From an uncultured beta proteobacterium (GTDB lineage Bacteria > Pseudomonadota > Gammaproteobacteria > Burkholderiales > Rhodocyclaceae): DNA of 47,520 bases. Positions 1 through 7,768 of the stretch are shown here, piece after piece. Position numbers and translations under genes: made by a program. The stretch lies in NCBI GenBank assembly GCA_903886975.1, contig CAISOB010000003.1, positions 1-47,520 on the forward strand, read 5' to 3'. A model generated the notes under the pieces. That model did not search any database and was not told the origin of the DNA. It saw only the letters and a program-made list of their open reading frames with translations. The first letter of the stretch is position 1. Each line of letters begins with the position of its first letter.

Positions 1-68
1 CGCTTGGAGAGAATCCGAAGCCGTCGATCATCGTCAGCATTCAATTCAATGGGCTTTGCTACGCGCAT
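1..68 (-). CDS. IS630-family transposase, N-terminal fragment (gene continues beyond the window)
   Basis: The minus strand reads MRVAKPIELNADDDRRLRIL up to the window edge. This is the typical opening of IS630-type transposases, with a basic N-terminus before the helix-turn-helix. The start is well supported: an AGGAGG ribosome site lies eight bases upstream on the minus strand. Only 22 codons are visible, so I cannot say whether the element is intact. Its right end should lie between 69 and about 170, before the DUF5666 gene, but I could not define an inverted repeat there with one end alone. Family call is from sequence resemblance only. Confidence 0.7.
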   Translation of the reverse strand, partial: MRVAKPIELNADDDRRLRILSK

Positions 69-172
69 GGCAGTGACCTCCTGCTTACTTGGAGGGCCAA
101 TTGTTATTTAAGTTCCGTTATTTATGACGCACTACACTAGGGACGTCGTCCCGACTCTACGAAGGTGATCGA

Positions 173-772
173 ATGAAAAAGTTCTGCATTGGATTTCTTT
201 GCGCCGCGCTTGCGCTTCTGAGTACCGTGGCCAATGCGCAAAGCATGACGCGAGTGCGCGGCACTATCAGCGGCCTCGACGGCAATGTCCTCGCGGTAAA
301 GTCACGTGACGGCAAGGATCTCAAGCTGCAATTGACCGACAAGACCACGATATCCTATCCCCGGGTGATCAAACTCTCGGACATCAAACCGGGCGATTAC
401 GTCGGGACCGCTGCAACGCCTGATGCGACCGGGCGGCTGGTGGCGCGCGAAGTGCATCTGTTTCCGGAGGCTGCGCGCGGAACTGCGGAAGGTCATTTTG
501 CCTGGGACGGTCCCGGCTCGACGATGACCAACGCCAATCTGGCCAAAATGGTCAAGGCGACTGATGGCCAGGAATTGACGCTGGACTACAAGGGTGGTTC
601 GAAAGATGTTCTGGTGCCCGAGGGAATTCCGATCGTCACGACCGCGCCCGGTGACCGCTCGCTGCTACGGCCGGGCGCCAAGGTCTTCATCAGCGCGGAA
701 GTTGGCGCCGACGGTTCGATGACGGCGGCAAGAATCCAGGCGAGCAAGGACGGCGTCGATCCGCCACAATGA
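173..772 (+). CDS. Secreted DUF5666-like protein
   Basis: A 199-residue protein with a clear Sec signal peptide (residues 1-22, basic KK then a hydrophobic stretch ending ANA-Q). The rest has two copies of a small beta-rich module: residues 25-95 (RGTISGLDGNVLAVKSRDGK, later KPGDYVGTAA) and 108-190 (DGQELTLDYKGG, later PGAKVFISAEV). This OB-like pattern is that of DUF5666 proteins, which are exported and of unknown function. No catalytic residues are recognisable. It stands alone, between the IS end and a strong terminator, so context gives no role. Start chosen at the ATG preceding the signal peptide; the weak site GAAGGTGATCG precedes it. Confidence 0.75.
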   Translation: MKKFCIGFLCAALALLSTVANAQSMTRVRGTISGLDGNVLAVKSRDGKDLKLQLTDKTTISYPRVIKLSDIKPGDYVGTAATPDATGRLVAREVHLFPEAARGTAEGHFAWDGPGSTMTNANLAKMVKATDGQELTLDYKGGSKDVLVPEGIPIVTTAPGDRSLLRPGAKVFISAEVGADGSMTAARIQASKDGVDPPQ

Positions 773-1082
773 CGCATACCCTTGCTGGTACACACCGTTA
801 CCGAAAGGCGGAAGAAGCACAACAGACACGGGATAGCCCTGCGCCATACAGTGTGCTTGTTGCTTCAGCGTCCCCCGCTGGCAATGTTTGACCCTCCCTG
901 ACCCATCGCCAATGATGGGACTTTGAATCCCGCGCCGCAAGGCGTGGGATTTTTTTTGCTCGATGTTCGCTCGAGCCCCAGGCCTTCCGCCGAAGGGCTG
1001 GGAAACAGTTGCTTTAGGCTAACCGTCTGTTAGGCTGTCGGCCGCATCCGCCTGCCGACTCCTCTATCCCAAACCCTATCCG
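773..1082. other. Intergenic region with tandem hairpins
   Basis: No gene seen. It holds a small hairpin (CCCATC at 902-907 with GATGGG at 914-919), the terminator described separately, and an imperfect hairpin around 975-1003 (CCCAG-GCCTTC paired with GAAGGGC-CTGGG, one bulge). No convincing promoter for the following MFS gene was identified. Confidence 0.5.
926..957 (+). terminator. Rho-independent terminator after the DUF5666 gene
   Basis: Arms 926-936 and 941-951 pair over 11 positions with a single G-T pair, around a GCAA tetraloop. The second arm runs into eight T residues (950-957). It closes the DUF5666 transcript about 150 bases past the stop. Confidence 0.85.
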
Positions 1083-2336
1083 ATGACCGAAAACAACGCT
1101 CCCACATGTCTGCCAAGGTCAATGCGCGCGCTGGGACACCGCAATTTCCGCGTCTATTTCTTCGGTCAGGCCATATCGGTCATCGGCTCATGGATCCAAC
1201 AGGTTGCCTTGTCCTGGCTGGTCTATCGGCTGACCGGCTCGGCTGCGCTACTCGGCGTCACGGCTTTTTGCGCCTTGTTTCCGCAACTGCTTGTCGGACC
1301 GCTCGCCGGGGCCTGGATCGACAAGCAGGACAAGAAGAAATGGCTGATCGGCATCCAGGGTCTGCTCGCCTTGCAGGGTTTCGTTCTGGCCACGCTGACG
1401 TGGTCGCGGCTGATCGACGCCGGGTTCCTTGTCTTCATGTCGCTGACCCTGGGTCTGCTCAACAGCTTCGACACGCCGCTGCGCCAGTCGCTGATCAACA
1501 GTTTCGTCGGGCGGCGCGAAGACCTGCCCAACGCGCTCGCGCTCAACGCCATGCTGTTCAATATCGGCCGCTCGATCGGCCCGCCGATCGCCGGTCTATT
1601 GGTCGGCCTGACCTCGGAGGCCGCGTGCTTCGCGATCAACGGCTGCTCATACCTGGCGCTGATGACCGGCCTCTGCTTCATCCGGATTCCGCCACCGCCA
1701 CGCGCCACCGGGTCGATGCGTGAAGTGTTCCGCGAAGGCGTGCATTACGCCTGGCACACCTGGCCGGTGCGCATGCTGATTCTGACCCTCGTCGCGGTCA
1801 ACCTGACAGCGTCGGCCTACGCCGTCCTCTTGCCGGTGTTCGCCAAGAGCGTATTTGCCGGCGATGCCACGACCCTCGGCTGGCTCTGGGGCGCCGCGGG
1901 ATGCGGAGCTTTCACGTCGACGGTGATTCTGGCAACGCGGCGCTCGGAGGGAGAAATTCTTTCGGTCCTGATTCATGGCCTTGTCATTGCAACGGCGGCG
2001 ACTGTCGTCTTTGCAATAAGCCGCGCCTTGCCCCTGGCCTTGTTGGCCATGGCCGCGCTGGGCTCGGGAATCTCGGTCTGCAATGTCGGCGTCAACATGC
2101 TGCTGCAGAGCATGGCGCCGGAGCACTTGCGCGGCCGCATCGTCTCTTTCTTCACTTCGGCGCGCTCCGGTTTCGACGCCATCGGCGGCCTGCTGGCCGG
2201 GCTCCTCGCCAGCGCGTTGAGCGCCGGGCACACGCTGCTCGTCGAAGGCGGCGTGCTGTCGCTGTTTGCCGTCTATCTTCTGACGCAGCGCGAGCGTCTG
2301 CTTGCGACCGTGATCGAAAACCACAAGCCGCGCTAG
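1083..2336 (+). CDS. MFS exporter (MFS_3 / EntS-like family)
   Basis: A 417-residue major facilitator with about 12 membrane segments. The N-terminal LGHRNFRVYFFGQAISVIGSWIQ is typical of the MFS_3 (enterobactin-exporter-like) group, as is the loop signature DTPLRQSLI at residues 130-138 and ALNAMLFNIGRSIGP at 152-166. The cytoplasmic loop after segment 2 (AGAWIDKQDKKKW) matches the MFS G-x-x-x-D-(R/K) motif. Members export siderophores, drugs or metabolites; the substrate here cannot be read from sequence. It is not clearly linked to its neighbours. Start at ATG 1083 keeps the family N-terminus; no strong ribosome site is seen. Confidence 0.85.
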   Translation: MTENNAPTCLPRSMRALGHRNFRVYFFGQAISVIGSWIQQVALSWLVYRLTGSAALLGVTAFCALFPQLLVGPLAGAWIDKQDKKKWLIGIQGLLALQGFVLATLTWSRLIDAGFLVFMSLTLGLLNSFDTPLRQSLINSFVGRREDLPNALALNAMLFNIGRSIGPPIAGLLVGLTSEAACFAINGCSYLALMTGLCFIRIPPPPRATGSMREVFREGVHYAWHTWPVRMLILTLVAVNLTASAYAVLLPVFAKSVFAGDATTLGWLWGAAGCGAFTSTVILATRRSEGEILSVLIHGLVIATAATVVFAISRALPLALLAMAALGSGISVCNVGVNMLLQSMAPEHLRGRIVSFFTSARSGFDAIGGLLAGLLASALSAGHTLLVEGGVLSLFAVYLLTQRERLLATVIENHKPR

Positions 2337-2382
2337 CGACTTTTCGCCGAACTGTGGGCATGCACTTTGCCGCTGTTCGATC

Positions 2383-2907
2383 ATGAAGGCGAGTTGGGAA
2401 AGAATCCGTCTGGCCTTAGTGCTTGTCGTCTTGGCTTGCAGCGCAGGCGTCCCCGGCTATTCCGCCGCGGCGGATGCGGAGGTCTCGGGGCACGCCATTG
2501 TACCGGCGAAGGCGCACCTTGATCATTCGGGCCGCGAGCGCATCGGCAAAGCCTCCTACTATGCCGACCGCTTCGCCGGCAGGAAGATGGCCGACGGCCG
2601 GCGCATGAACCCGCACGGCAACAATGCGGCGAGCCGGACGCTGCCGCTCGGTACCAAAGCCAAGGTAACCAACCTGGAAACAGGACGCAGCGCCGTCGTC
2701 AATATCGAAGACCGCGGACCCTATGTGAAAGGCCGGATCGTCGATCTCTCGCCGTCGACCGCGCGGCAGATAGGCATCGACAAGCAGGAAGGCGTCGCCC
2801 CGGTCGACGTGGCTCCGGTGGCCGTGCCGCAGCCGGACGGCAGCGTTAAGCCGGGCGTGGCGGCAGCGAATGCGGAGGAAGAGGCGGGCAGCCGATCCGG
2901 CAAGTGA
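2383..2907 (+). CDS. rlpA: RlpA-like septal protein with a substituted active-site histidine
   Basis: A 174-residue exported protein: signal peptide 1-30, then a double-psi beta-barrel at about 53-132 (GKASYYADRFAGRKMADGRR, LPLGTKAKVTN, EDRGPYVKGRIVDLS). This is the RlpA family; characterised members are lytic transglycosylases that cut glycan strands lacking stem peptides. The conserved acidic residues D110 and D121 are present. The usual AAH(K/R)TLP motif reads AASRTLPLG, so the histidine is Ser84. The SPOR domain found in longer RlpA proteins is absent; the C-terminus is a short Pro/Ala/Glu-rich tail. Enzymatic activity is therefore doubtful, while glycan binding remains possible. HtrA-like protease follows closely. 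Confidence 0.8.
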   Translation: MKASWERIRLALVLVVLACSAGVPGYSAAADAEVSGHAIVPAKAHLDHSGRERIGKASYYADRFAGRKMADGRRMNPHGNNAASRTLPLGTKAKVTNLETGRSAVVNIEDRGPYVKGRIVDLSPSTARQIGIDKQEGVAPVDVAPVAVPQPDGSVKPGVAAANAEEEAGSRSGK

Positions 2908-2985
2908 GCGCGATTGCCGCATCAGCCACTTGAAAGCGTCCAATCGGCCCAGATATCCCTTATTCGATTCTTCCGGATCAAGGTC

Positions 2986-4008
2986 ATGGGCGCATTCCCC
3001 GAATTTGTCATGCCGCAATTCCTGCTCGACACGTCCACCGGCGCGCTGCCCGCGCCTGCCGACTCGGCGCAGGTCTCGGATGCCTCGGCCCTCGACAGTT
3101 ATTCGCGGGTCGTGTCCTCGGCCGCCGAGGGCGTCGGCCCGGCCGTCTGCCTGATTGAAACCCGGCAGGGCAAGCGGGCCGGACACGGCTCCGGTTTCGC
3201 CATCGCGCCCGACGGCCTGATCGTCACCAACAGCCACGTCGTCCATGCTGCAGGTCGGGTGAGCGCGAACTTCGCCGACGGCCGCGCGCTGGCCTGTACC
3301 CTGCTCGGCGAAGACCCGGCGACCGACGTCGCCCTGCTGCGCGCCGAATCGAACGACCTGCCTTACGCGCTGCTCGGAAATTCGGCGTCGCTGCGTGTCG
3401 GCCAGATCGCCATCGCTATCGGCAACCCGCTCGGTTTCCAGACGACCGTGACGGCGGGCGTCGTCAGTGCGCTCGGCCGCTCGCTGCCGTCAGCCAGCGG
3501 GCGCCTGATCGATGATGTCATCCAGACCGACGCTGCGCTCAATCCAGGCAATTCCGGCGGACCGCTGCTCGATTCGCAGGCCCGCGTCATCGGCGTCAAT
3601 ACCGCCGTGATTCCCGGCGCGCAGGGTCTGTGCTTCGCCGTGGCCATCGACCTGGTGCAAGTGGTCCTCAGCGATCTGCTGCGCTACGGGCGAAGGCGCC
3701 GCGGCTACATCGGCATCGCCGGCGCCGATATCCGCTTGCCGCGGCGCGCGCTGAGCCGGCTGGAACTTTCGGAAAACCGCGCCATTCACGTCATCAGCGT
3801 TGAAAACGAAAGCCCGGCGCAGCGCGCCGGCATCAAGGTCGGCGATGTCGTCGTCGCAAGCGAGGGAAAAGCCGTCCCTGGCATTGCGGCGCTGGCCCGC
3901 ATGCTCGATGGCCAGACGATAGGCGCAGACCGCCGGTTCACCATCCTGCGCGGATCGAAGCTTATCGACCTGACGCTAAAGCCCACGGAAATGTCCACCG
4001 CACCCTGA
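2986..4008 (+). CDS. HtrA/DegP-like trypsin-fold serine protease with PDZ domain
   Basis: An S1C serine protease of about 340 residues. The triad is visible as TNSHVVHAAG (His), ATDVALL (Asp) and GNSGGPL (Ser), and one C-terminal PDZ domain follows (IHVISVENESPAQRAGIKVGDVVV). There is no signal peptide or lipobox, unlike periplasmic DegP or DegS, so cytoplasmic action or a missing N-terminus is possible. The frame opens at a TTG (2914), seven bases after rlpA; I chose ATG 2986, with ATG 3010 as an alternative, since neither the TTG nor its surroundings show a ribosome site. Expected role is degradation or surveillance of misfolded proteins. Confidence 0.8.
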   Translation: MGAFPEFVMPQFLLDTSTGALPAPADSAQVSDASALDSYSRVVSSAAEGVGPAVCLIETRQGKRAGHGSGFAIAPDGLIVTNSHVVHAAGRVSANFADGRALACTLLGEDPATDVALLRAESNDLPYALLGNSASLRVGQIAIAIGNPLGFQTTVTAGVVSALGRSLPSASGRLIDDVIQTDAALNPGNSGGPLLDSQARVIGVNTAVIPGAQGLCFAVAIDLVQVVLSDLLRYGRRRRGYIGIAGADIRLPRRALSRLELSENRAIHVISVENESPAQRAGIKVGDVVVASEGKAVPGIAALARMLDGQTIGADRRFTILRGSKLIDLTLKPTEMSTAP

Positions 4009-4028
4009 GCGTAGTGCCATGCCCATGA

Positions 4029-4047
4029 GATCGCTATACTTGCGATC
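4029..4047 (+). promoter_or_regulatory. Inverted repeat overlapping a -10-like element
   Basis: GATCGC (4029-4034) and GCGATC (4042-4047) form a perfect 6-bp inverted repeat around TATACTT, which looks like a -10 box. It lies 28-46 bases before the methyltransferase start at 4075, so it could be a promoter covered by an operator. No good -35 was found. Confidence 0.35.
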
Positions 4048-4074
4048 GGAGAGTGCCGAGGGGAGTGGCATGGA

Positions 4075-4728
4075 ATGACTGAGTCGGACTGGCGAAACCT
4101 GCTTCTTCTGAGCCTCTTCTGGCTAGCCTATTTCAGCTTGCATTCGGCCCTCGCATCGCTGCGCGTGAAGAACTGGTTTGCCTCGCGCTTCCCGCAACGG
4201 ATGCCCTACTATCGGCTGGGCTTCAATGTTCTTGCGCTGCTTACACTGCTGCCGCTGCCTTGGCTGTTCGATAGTCCGACCCTATGGGCCTGGCGCGGCA
4301 TTGGCGCGTGGCTGTCGAACGGAGTGGCGCTCGCGACCGTGGTCGGCTTTGTGGCCACGCTCGACGCTTACGATGGGCGCGCGTTCATCGGTTTGCGCCA
4401 ACGGGAAGCACGCACGCGGCGAGTTGAATATCCAGAGCGCTTTCGACTCTCGCCCTTGCATCGCTATGTTCGCCATCCCTGGTATTTCTTGAGCCTGGCC
4501 CTGATCTGGACGCGCGACATGAATGCCGCGATGCTGTTGTCCTGCGTGATGATGACGATCTATTTCATCGTCGGTTCACGGCTTGAAGAAGGAAAGCTGG
4601 TGGCCGTTTATGGGGATAGCTATCGGCGTTACATGAAGCGCGTATCCGGCCTGCTTCCCCTGCCCTGGAAATCGATCAGCGCGCGGGAAGCAGCCGAATT
4701 GGTCGAGGCGGAGGCCACGACTCGCTAG
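4075..4728 (+). CDS. Integral membrane methyltransferase, ICMT/PEMT-like
   Basis: A 217-residue membrane protein with about five hydrophobic segments. The C-terminal half has the motif of isoprenylcysteine/phospholipid methyltransferases: RYVRHPWYF at 132-140 followed, after a membrane helix, by SRLEEGKLVAVYGDSYRRYM at 167-186. In this family RHP and the distal Glu residues bind S-adenosylmethionine. The acceptor substrate is unknown; bacterial members modify lipids, thiols or other small molecules. A GAGGGGAGT ribosome site precedes the start by several bases. The 3' end overlaps the extended frame of the convergent AhpD-like gene, which suggests that frame has lost its natural stop. Confidence 0.75.
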   Translation: MTESDWRNLLLLSLFWLAYFSLHSALASLRVKNWFASRFPQRMPYYRLGFNVLALLTLLPLPWLFDSPTLWAWRGIGAWLSNGVALATVVGFVATLDAYDGRAFIGLRQREARTRRVEYPERFRLSPLHRYVRHPWYFLSLALIWTRDMNAAMLLSCVMMTIYFIVGSRLEEGKLVAVYGDSYRRYMKRVSGLLPLPWKSISAREAAELVEAEATTR

Positions 4729-5172
4729 GGATCTTGCCCATGAACTGGTCCTTGCAGCGCTGCGGGGCGCCGCGGCCGCGGCGACCCGGGGTGTGACTGG
4801 CCTGCGCGACTCAAACCTTGGCGGCGCTGCTTCAGTAAACTCGGTAAATGCTGCAATGGCGTTTGCCGAATACATCAGCGAAGGTCCCCCGCCCATATAG
4901 ACGGCCATGCCCAGTGCTTCCTCGACTTCGCTTTTCGTAGCGCCGAGTTTAGCCAACGCCTGCGTGTGAAATCCGATGCAGGCATCGCAATGCGCCGCCA
5001 CGCCCAGGGCCAGTGCAATCAGTTCTTTAGTCTTCTTGTCCAGCGCCCCGTCCTGGGTCGCCGCCCGGGCCATTTCACCGAACCCTTTCATGACATCCGG
5101 GATGTCGGCGCGCAAGGTGGCGAGATTCCTCGATACCGATTGGAGCAGATTTTGATAGTTTGGCGAACTCAT
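4576..5172 (-). CDS. Carboxymuconolactone decarboxylase / AhpD-like protein, probably frameshifted at its C-terminus
   Basis: Residues 1-113 form a complete small CMD/AhpD-like domain with the redox motif C62-D-A-C65-I-G-F-H69. AhpD-type proteins act in thiol-dependent peroxide removal. Family members are usually about 110-120 residues, but this frame runs to 198, and the extra Arg/Pro/Ala-rich part is unlike the family. It also overlaps the opposing methyltransferase gene by 153 bases. In the adjacent frame a stop lies just after the domain (tca at 4811-4813), giving a natural-looking end AAKV, so a small indel near 4820-4830 is likely. It sits beside the DUF2892/BigR genes, which fits a redox or sulfur-stress role. 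Confidence 0.75.
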   Translation of the reverse strand: MSSPNYQNLLQSVSRNLATLRADIPDVMKGFGEMARAATQDGALDKKTKELIALALGVAAHCDACIGFHTQALAKLGATKSEVEEALGMAVYMGGGPSLMYSANAIAAFTEFTEAAPPRFESRRPVTPRVAAAAAPRSAARTSSWARSLASRGLRLDQFGCFPRADRFPGQGKQAGYALHVTPIAIPINGHQLSFFKP

Positions 5173-5191
5173 CTCTATTCTCCGCTGACGA

Positions 5192-5383
5192 CTAATTTGG
5201 CTTCTTGCAGGTGTTTATGCCCAAGGGCAGGTAGGCCGGGCAACGGCCGAAACTGCCGGTCAATATCGGCACGACGCCTATCCAGCCCCAGGCTCCGATG
5301 GCGCCGGTCAGGGCCGCTGCAACCAGGCCAAGTCCGACGATGATGCGAATAAGCCGGTCGATGCTACTCACATTTTCTTGCAT
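5192..5383 (-). CDS. DUF2892 (YgaP-type) small membrane protein
   Basis: A 63-residue protein starting MQENVSSIDRLIRIIVG, with one or two membrane segments (about 12-42) and a Cys-containing end FGRCPAYLPLGINTCKK. DUF2892 forms the membrane part of the rhodanese YgaP and also occurs alone next to sulfur genes. I moved the start to ATG 5383, which has an AAGGAG site, and dropped an upstream alternative. It is divergent from bigR across a short AT-rich promoter region and probably shares its control by sulfide or persulfide. Function otherwise unknown. Confidence 0.8.
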   Translation of the reverse strand: MQENVSSIDRLIRIIVGLGLVAAALTGAIGAWGWIGVVPILTGSFGRCPAYLPLGINTCKKPN

Positions 5384-5446
5384 GATTTCTCCTTGCCTTG
5401 TTGGAAGTGCGAAAAAACACGACATCAGAATGGGCGAATCGCTATA

Positions 5447-5483
5447 TTGACAGACATATTATATTTATATATACTATTGTCAA
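5447..5483 (+). promoter_or_regulatory. Divergent overlapping promoters with TTGACA/TGTCAA inverted repeat (candidate BigR operator)
   Basis: Plus strand: TTGACA (5447-5452), a 17-base spacer, then TATACT (5470-5475), a near-consensus sigma-70 promoter for bigR. Minus strand: TTGACA read from 5483 to 5478, a 16-base spacer, then TAATAT (5461-5456), for the DUF2892 gene. The same DNA thus serves both directions, and a repressor bound to the AT-rich centre would block both. Autoregulation by BigR is inference from the family, in which the repressor binds an AT-rich site over its own promoter. Confidence 0.7.
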
Positions 5484-5504
5484 GTATTTTATTTGGATAG
5501 CGTC

Positions 5505-5831
5505 ATGGCAAAACCCCTTATCCTTGATATCGAGTCGATGCGCGCTTCAGCCTTGCAAGCGACGAGCGTTCTGCGCACCCTGGCCAATCCGGATCGCCTG
5601 CTGCTTTTGTGCCAGCTCAGTCAGGGCGAAAAGTCCGTCGGCGAACTCGAAAGCCTGCTCGGAATCGTGCAGCCAACCCTGTCGCAACAACTCGGCGTGC
5701 TGCGTCGGGAAGAAATGGTCAATACGCGCCGGTCCGGCAAGCAGATCTACTATTCGGTGAAAGATCCGAAAGTGCTGGTCATCCTCAACCAACTGTACGC
5801 ACTCTATTGCGGAGATCACAATGGCCGTTGA
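5505..5831 (+). CDS. bigR: ArsR-family repressor, BigR/SqrR-like
   Basis: About 108 residues with an ArsR winged helix: [21 protein letters not shown] (helix 1-2), [20 protein letters not shown] (recognition helix) and a wing at [12 protein letters not shown]. One Cys lies in the [16 protein letters not shown] stretch and another near the C-terminus (ALYCGD), matching the two-cysteine persulfide sensor of BigR/SqrR proteins. The next two genes are YeeE/YedE proteins, the usual BigR partners. I prefer ATG 5505; a TTG at 5493 is in frame. The stop overlaps the start of the next gene by 11 bases, so they are probably co-translated. Likely derepressed by sulfide or polysulfide. Confidence 0.8.
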   Translation: MAKPLILDIESMRASALQATSVLRTLANPDRLLLLCQLSQGEKSVGELESLLGIVQPTLSQQLGVLRREEMVNTRRSGKQIYYSVKDPKVLVILNQLYALYCGDHNGR

Positions 5832-6252
5832 CTGGTATCACTACACCCCGCTGGCATCATTACTCGGCGGTGTCCTGATCGGACTTGCGACCGCGCTGTT
5901 CGCCTTGTTCAATGGCCGCATCGCGGGAATCAGCGGCATCGTCGGCGGGCTGTTTCGCCCGAAGACGGGCGACACGGCGTGGAGAATCGCTTTCATTGCC
6001 GGCTTGCTGGCCGCGCCCTGGCTGTTTCAATCCTTTGCCTCCTTGCCCGAGATTCGCGTCGACGCCAGTGCGCGAACGCTGATCGTTGCCGGCCTGCTGG
6101 TTGGCGTCGGTACCCGCTTGGGTTCGGGTTGCACCAGCGGCCACGGGGTATGCGGCCTGGCTAGACTTTCACCGCGTTCGCTCGTGGCGACCGTCAGTTT
6201 CATGCTGACCGGTTTTGTCACCGTGTTCGTGATTCGTCATCTTCTGGCCTGA
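5821..6252 (+). CDS. YeeE/YedE sulfur transporter half (PmpA-like)
   Basis: A 143-residue protein with about four membrane segments and the family motif [17 protein letters not shown] at about 101-117. YeeE/YedE (TsuA) proteins move thiosulfate or other sulfur species across the inner membrane through conserved Cys residues; in the BigR operons of Xylella and Agrobacterium they come as two short halves. This is the first half. It overlaps bigR by 11 bases and is followed after 8 bases by the second half, so the three genes form one operon. Confidence 0.85.
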   Translation: MAVDWYHYTPLASLLGGVLIGLATALFALFNGRIAGISGIVGGLFRPKTGDTAWRIAFIAGLLAAPWLFQSFASLPEIRVDASARTLIVAGLLVGVGTRLGSGCTSGHGVCGLARLSPRSLVATVSFMLTGFVTVFVIRHLLA

Positions 6253-6260
6253 GCCATGCA

Positions 6261-6677
6261 ATGAATATCATTTTTTCTCTGACGGCCGGCCTGGTCTTTG
6301 GCCTTGGCCTCGTCCTGTCGGGGATGGCCAACCCGGCCAAGGTGCTGGGCTTTCTCGATCTTGCGGGGCCTTGGGACCCCTCTCTGGTCTTGGTGATGTG
6401 CGGGGCGATTGCAGTCGCTTACCGCGCTTTTGTCCTGGCCACGAAACGCACCAGTTCGCTGCTCGGCTTGCCGATGCAACTGCCGACGGCGCGCGGAATC
6501 GACCGGAATCTAGTCGGCGGCAGCCTGACCTTCGGCGTGGGCTGGGGGCTTGCCGGCATCTGCCCGGGGCCGGCCCTTGTGCTTGTCGGCGCGGGTCTGG
6601 CGCAGGGTCTGATCTTTGTCGGCGCGATGCTCACCGGAATGGGATTCGTAGAGTTCCTGCGGCGCGGCGCGCCCTGA
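6261..6677 (+). CDS. YeeE/YedE sulfur transporter half (PmpB-like, DUF6691)
   Basis: A 138-residue membrane protein, about four segments, with SGMANPAKVLGFLDLAGPWD at 20-39 and GVGWGLAGICPGPALV at 91-106. Both motifs are those of the second member of PmpAB-type pairs. The Cys in GICPGP is the likely sulfur-handling residue. It ends 17 bases from the stop of the convergent acr3 gene, so the bigR operon has three genes. Expected role is transport of a reduced sulfur compound under sulfide stress. Confidence 0.85.
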   Translation: MNIIFSLTAGLVFGLGLVLSGMANPAKVLGFLDLAGPWDPSLVLVMCGAIAVAYRAFVLATKRTSSLLGLPMQLPTARGIDRNLVGGSLTFGVGWGLAGICPGPALVLVGAGLAQGLIFVGAMLTGMGFVEFLRRGAP

Positions 6678-6694
6678 GACGCGACCAGGGTGAA

Positions 6695-7768
6695 TCAGGC
6701 GTCTGCTGCCTCGTACCAGCTCTTGCTGGCATTGACCACTTTGACGACGAGCAGCATCACCGGCACTTCGATCAGCACGCCGACGACGGTCGCCAGCGCC
6801 GCGCCCGACTGAAAACCGAACAGGCTGATCGCCGCTGCCACGGCCAGTTCGAAGAAGTTGGAAGCGCCGATCAATGCGGAGGGACAGGCTACCGAATGCT
6901 TCTCGCCGACTATACGATTGAGCCAGTAGGCCAGCGCTGAATTGAAGAAAACCTGGATTAGGATCGGTACGGCGAGCAGCGCGATGACCAATGGCTGTTC
7001 GATGATGGCTTCGCCCTGAAAGGCGAAGAGCAGAACCAGTGTGGCGAGCAGCGCCGATATCGACCATGGTCCGATCTTTTCCATCGCTGTGTCGAAGGCG
7101 CCTTGCCCGTCCTTGAGCAGGGATTTGCGCAGGAGTTGGGCGAGCACGACCGGGATGACGATGTACAGGACGACGGATGTGAAAAGGGTATCCCATGGCA
7201 CGGTGATCGCCGAGATGCCGAGCAGAAAGGCGACTAGCGGCGCAAAGGCAAAGATCATGATCGTGTCATTGAGCGCGACCTGCGATAGCGTGAACAGCGG
7301 ATCGCCGTTGGAGAGCCGGCTCCAGACAAAGACCATCGCTGTGCACGGCGCGGCGGCCAGCAGGATCAGGCCGGCGATATAGCTGTCGAGTTGATTGGCC
7401 GGCAGCAGGGGCGCGAAGACTTGGCGAATGAACAGCCATCCGAGGAAAGCCATCGAGAAGGGTTTGACCAGCCAGTTGATGAACAGCGTGACGCCGATGC
7501 CGCGGATATGCTTGCGCACCTCGTGCAAGGCGCTGAAATCGACCTTGACCAGCATCGGGATGATCATTACCCAGATCAGCAGGCCGACGGGCAAATTGAC
7601 CCGCGCGTATTGCATGCGGCCGATCACCTGAAAGAGAGCAGGCAGCGTCTGGCCCAGGGCGATTCCGCCGACGATGCACAGAAATACCCAGACGGTCAGA
7701 TAGCGCTCGAAGACGTTCATCGACGCTCCGGCTGATTGCTTTACCGCGAGTTTGCATTGAGCGCTCAT
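6695..7768 (-). CDS. acr3: Arsenite efflux permease Acr3
   Basis: A 357-residue, ten-segment transporter of the BART superfamily. Acr3 signatures are plain: AAPCTAMVFVWS with its essential membrane Cys (about residues 138-149), the PVGLLIWVMIIPML stretch, and ALIGASNFFELAVA near the C-terminus. It expels arsenite using the proton gradient. The start overlaps the arsC stop by four bases (ATGA), so translation is coupled, and it is the last gene of arsR-arsC-acr3. An internal ATG at residue 17 (MNVFERYLT) is nearer the usual Acr3 start and may be the real one. Confidence 0.93.
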   Translation of the reverse strand: MSAQCKLAVKQSAGASMNVFERYLTVWVFLCIVGGIALGQTLPALFQVIGRMQYARVNLPVGLLIWVMIIPMLVKVDFSALHEVRKHIRGIGVTLFINWLVKPFSMAFLGWLFIRQVFAPLLPANQLDSYIAGLILLAAAPCTAMVFVWSRLSNGDPLFTLSQVALNDTIMIFAFAPLVAFLLGISAITVPWDTLFTSVVLYIVIPVVLAQLLRKSLLKDGQGAFDTAMEKIGPWSISALLATLVLLFAFQGEAIIEQPLVIALLAVPILIQVFFNSALAYWLNRIVGEKHSVACPSALIGASNFFELAVAAAISLFGFQSGAALATVVGVLIEVPVMLLVVKVVNASKSWYEAADA

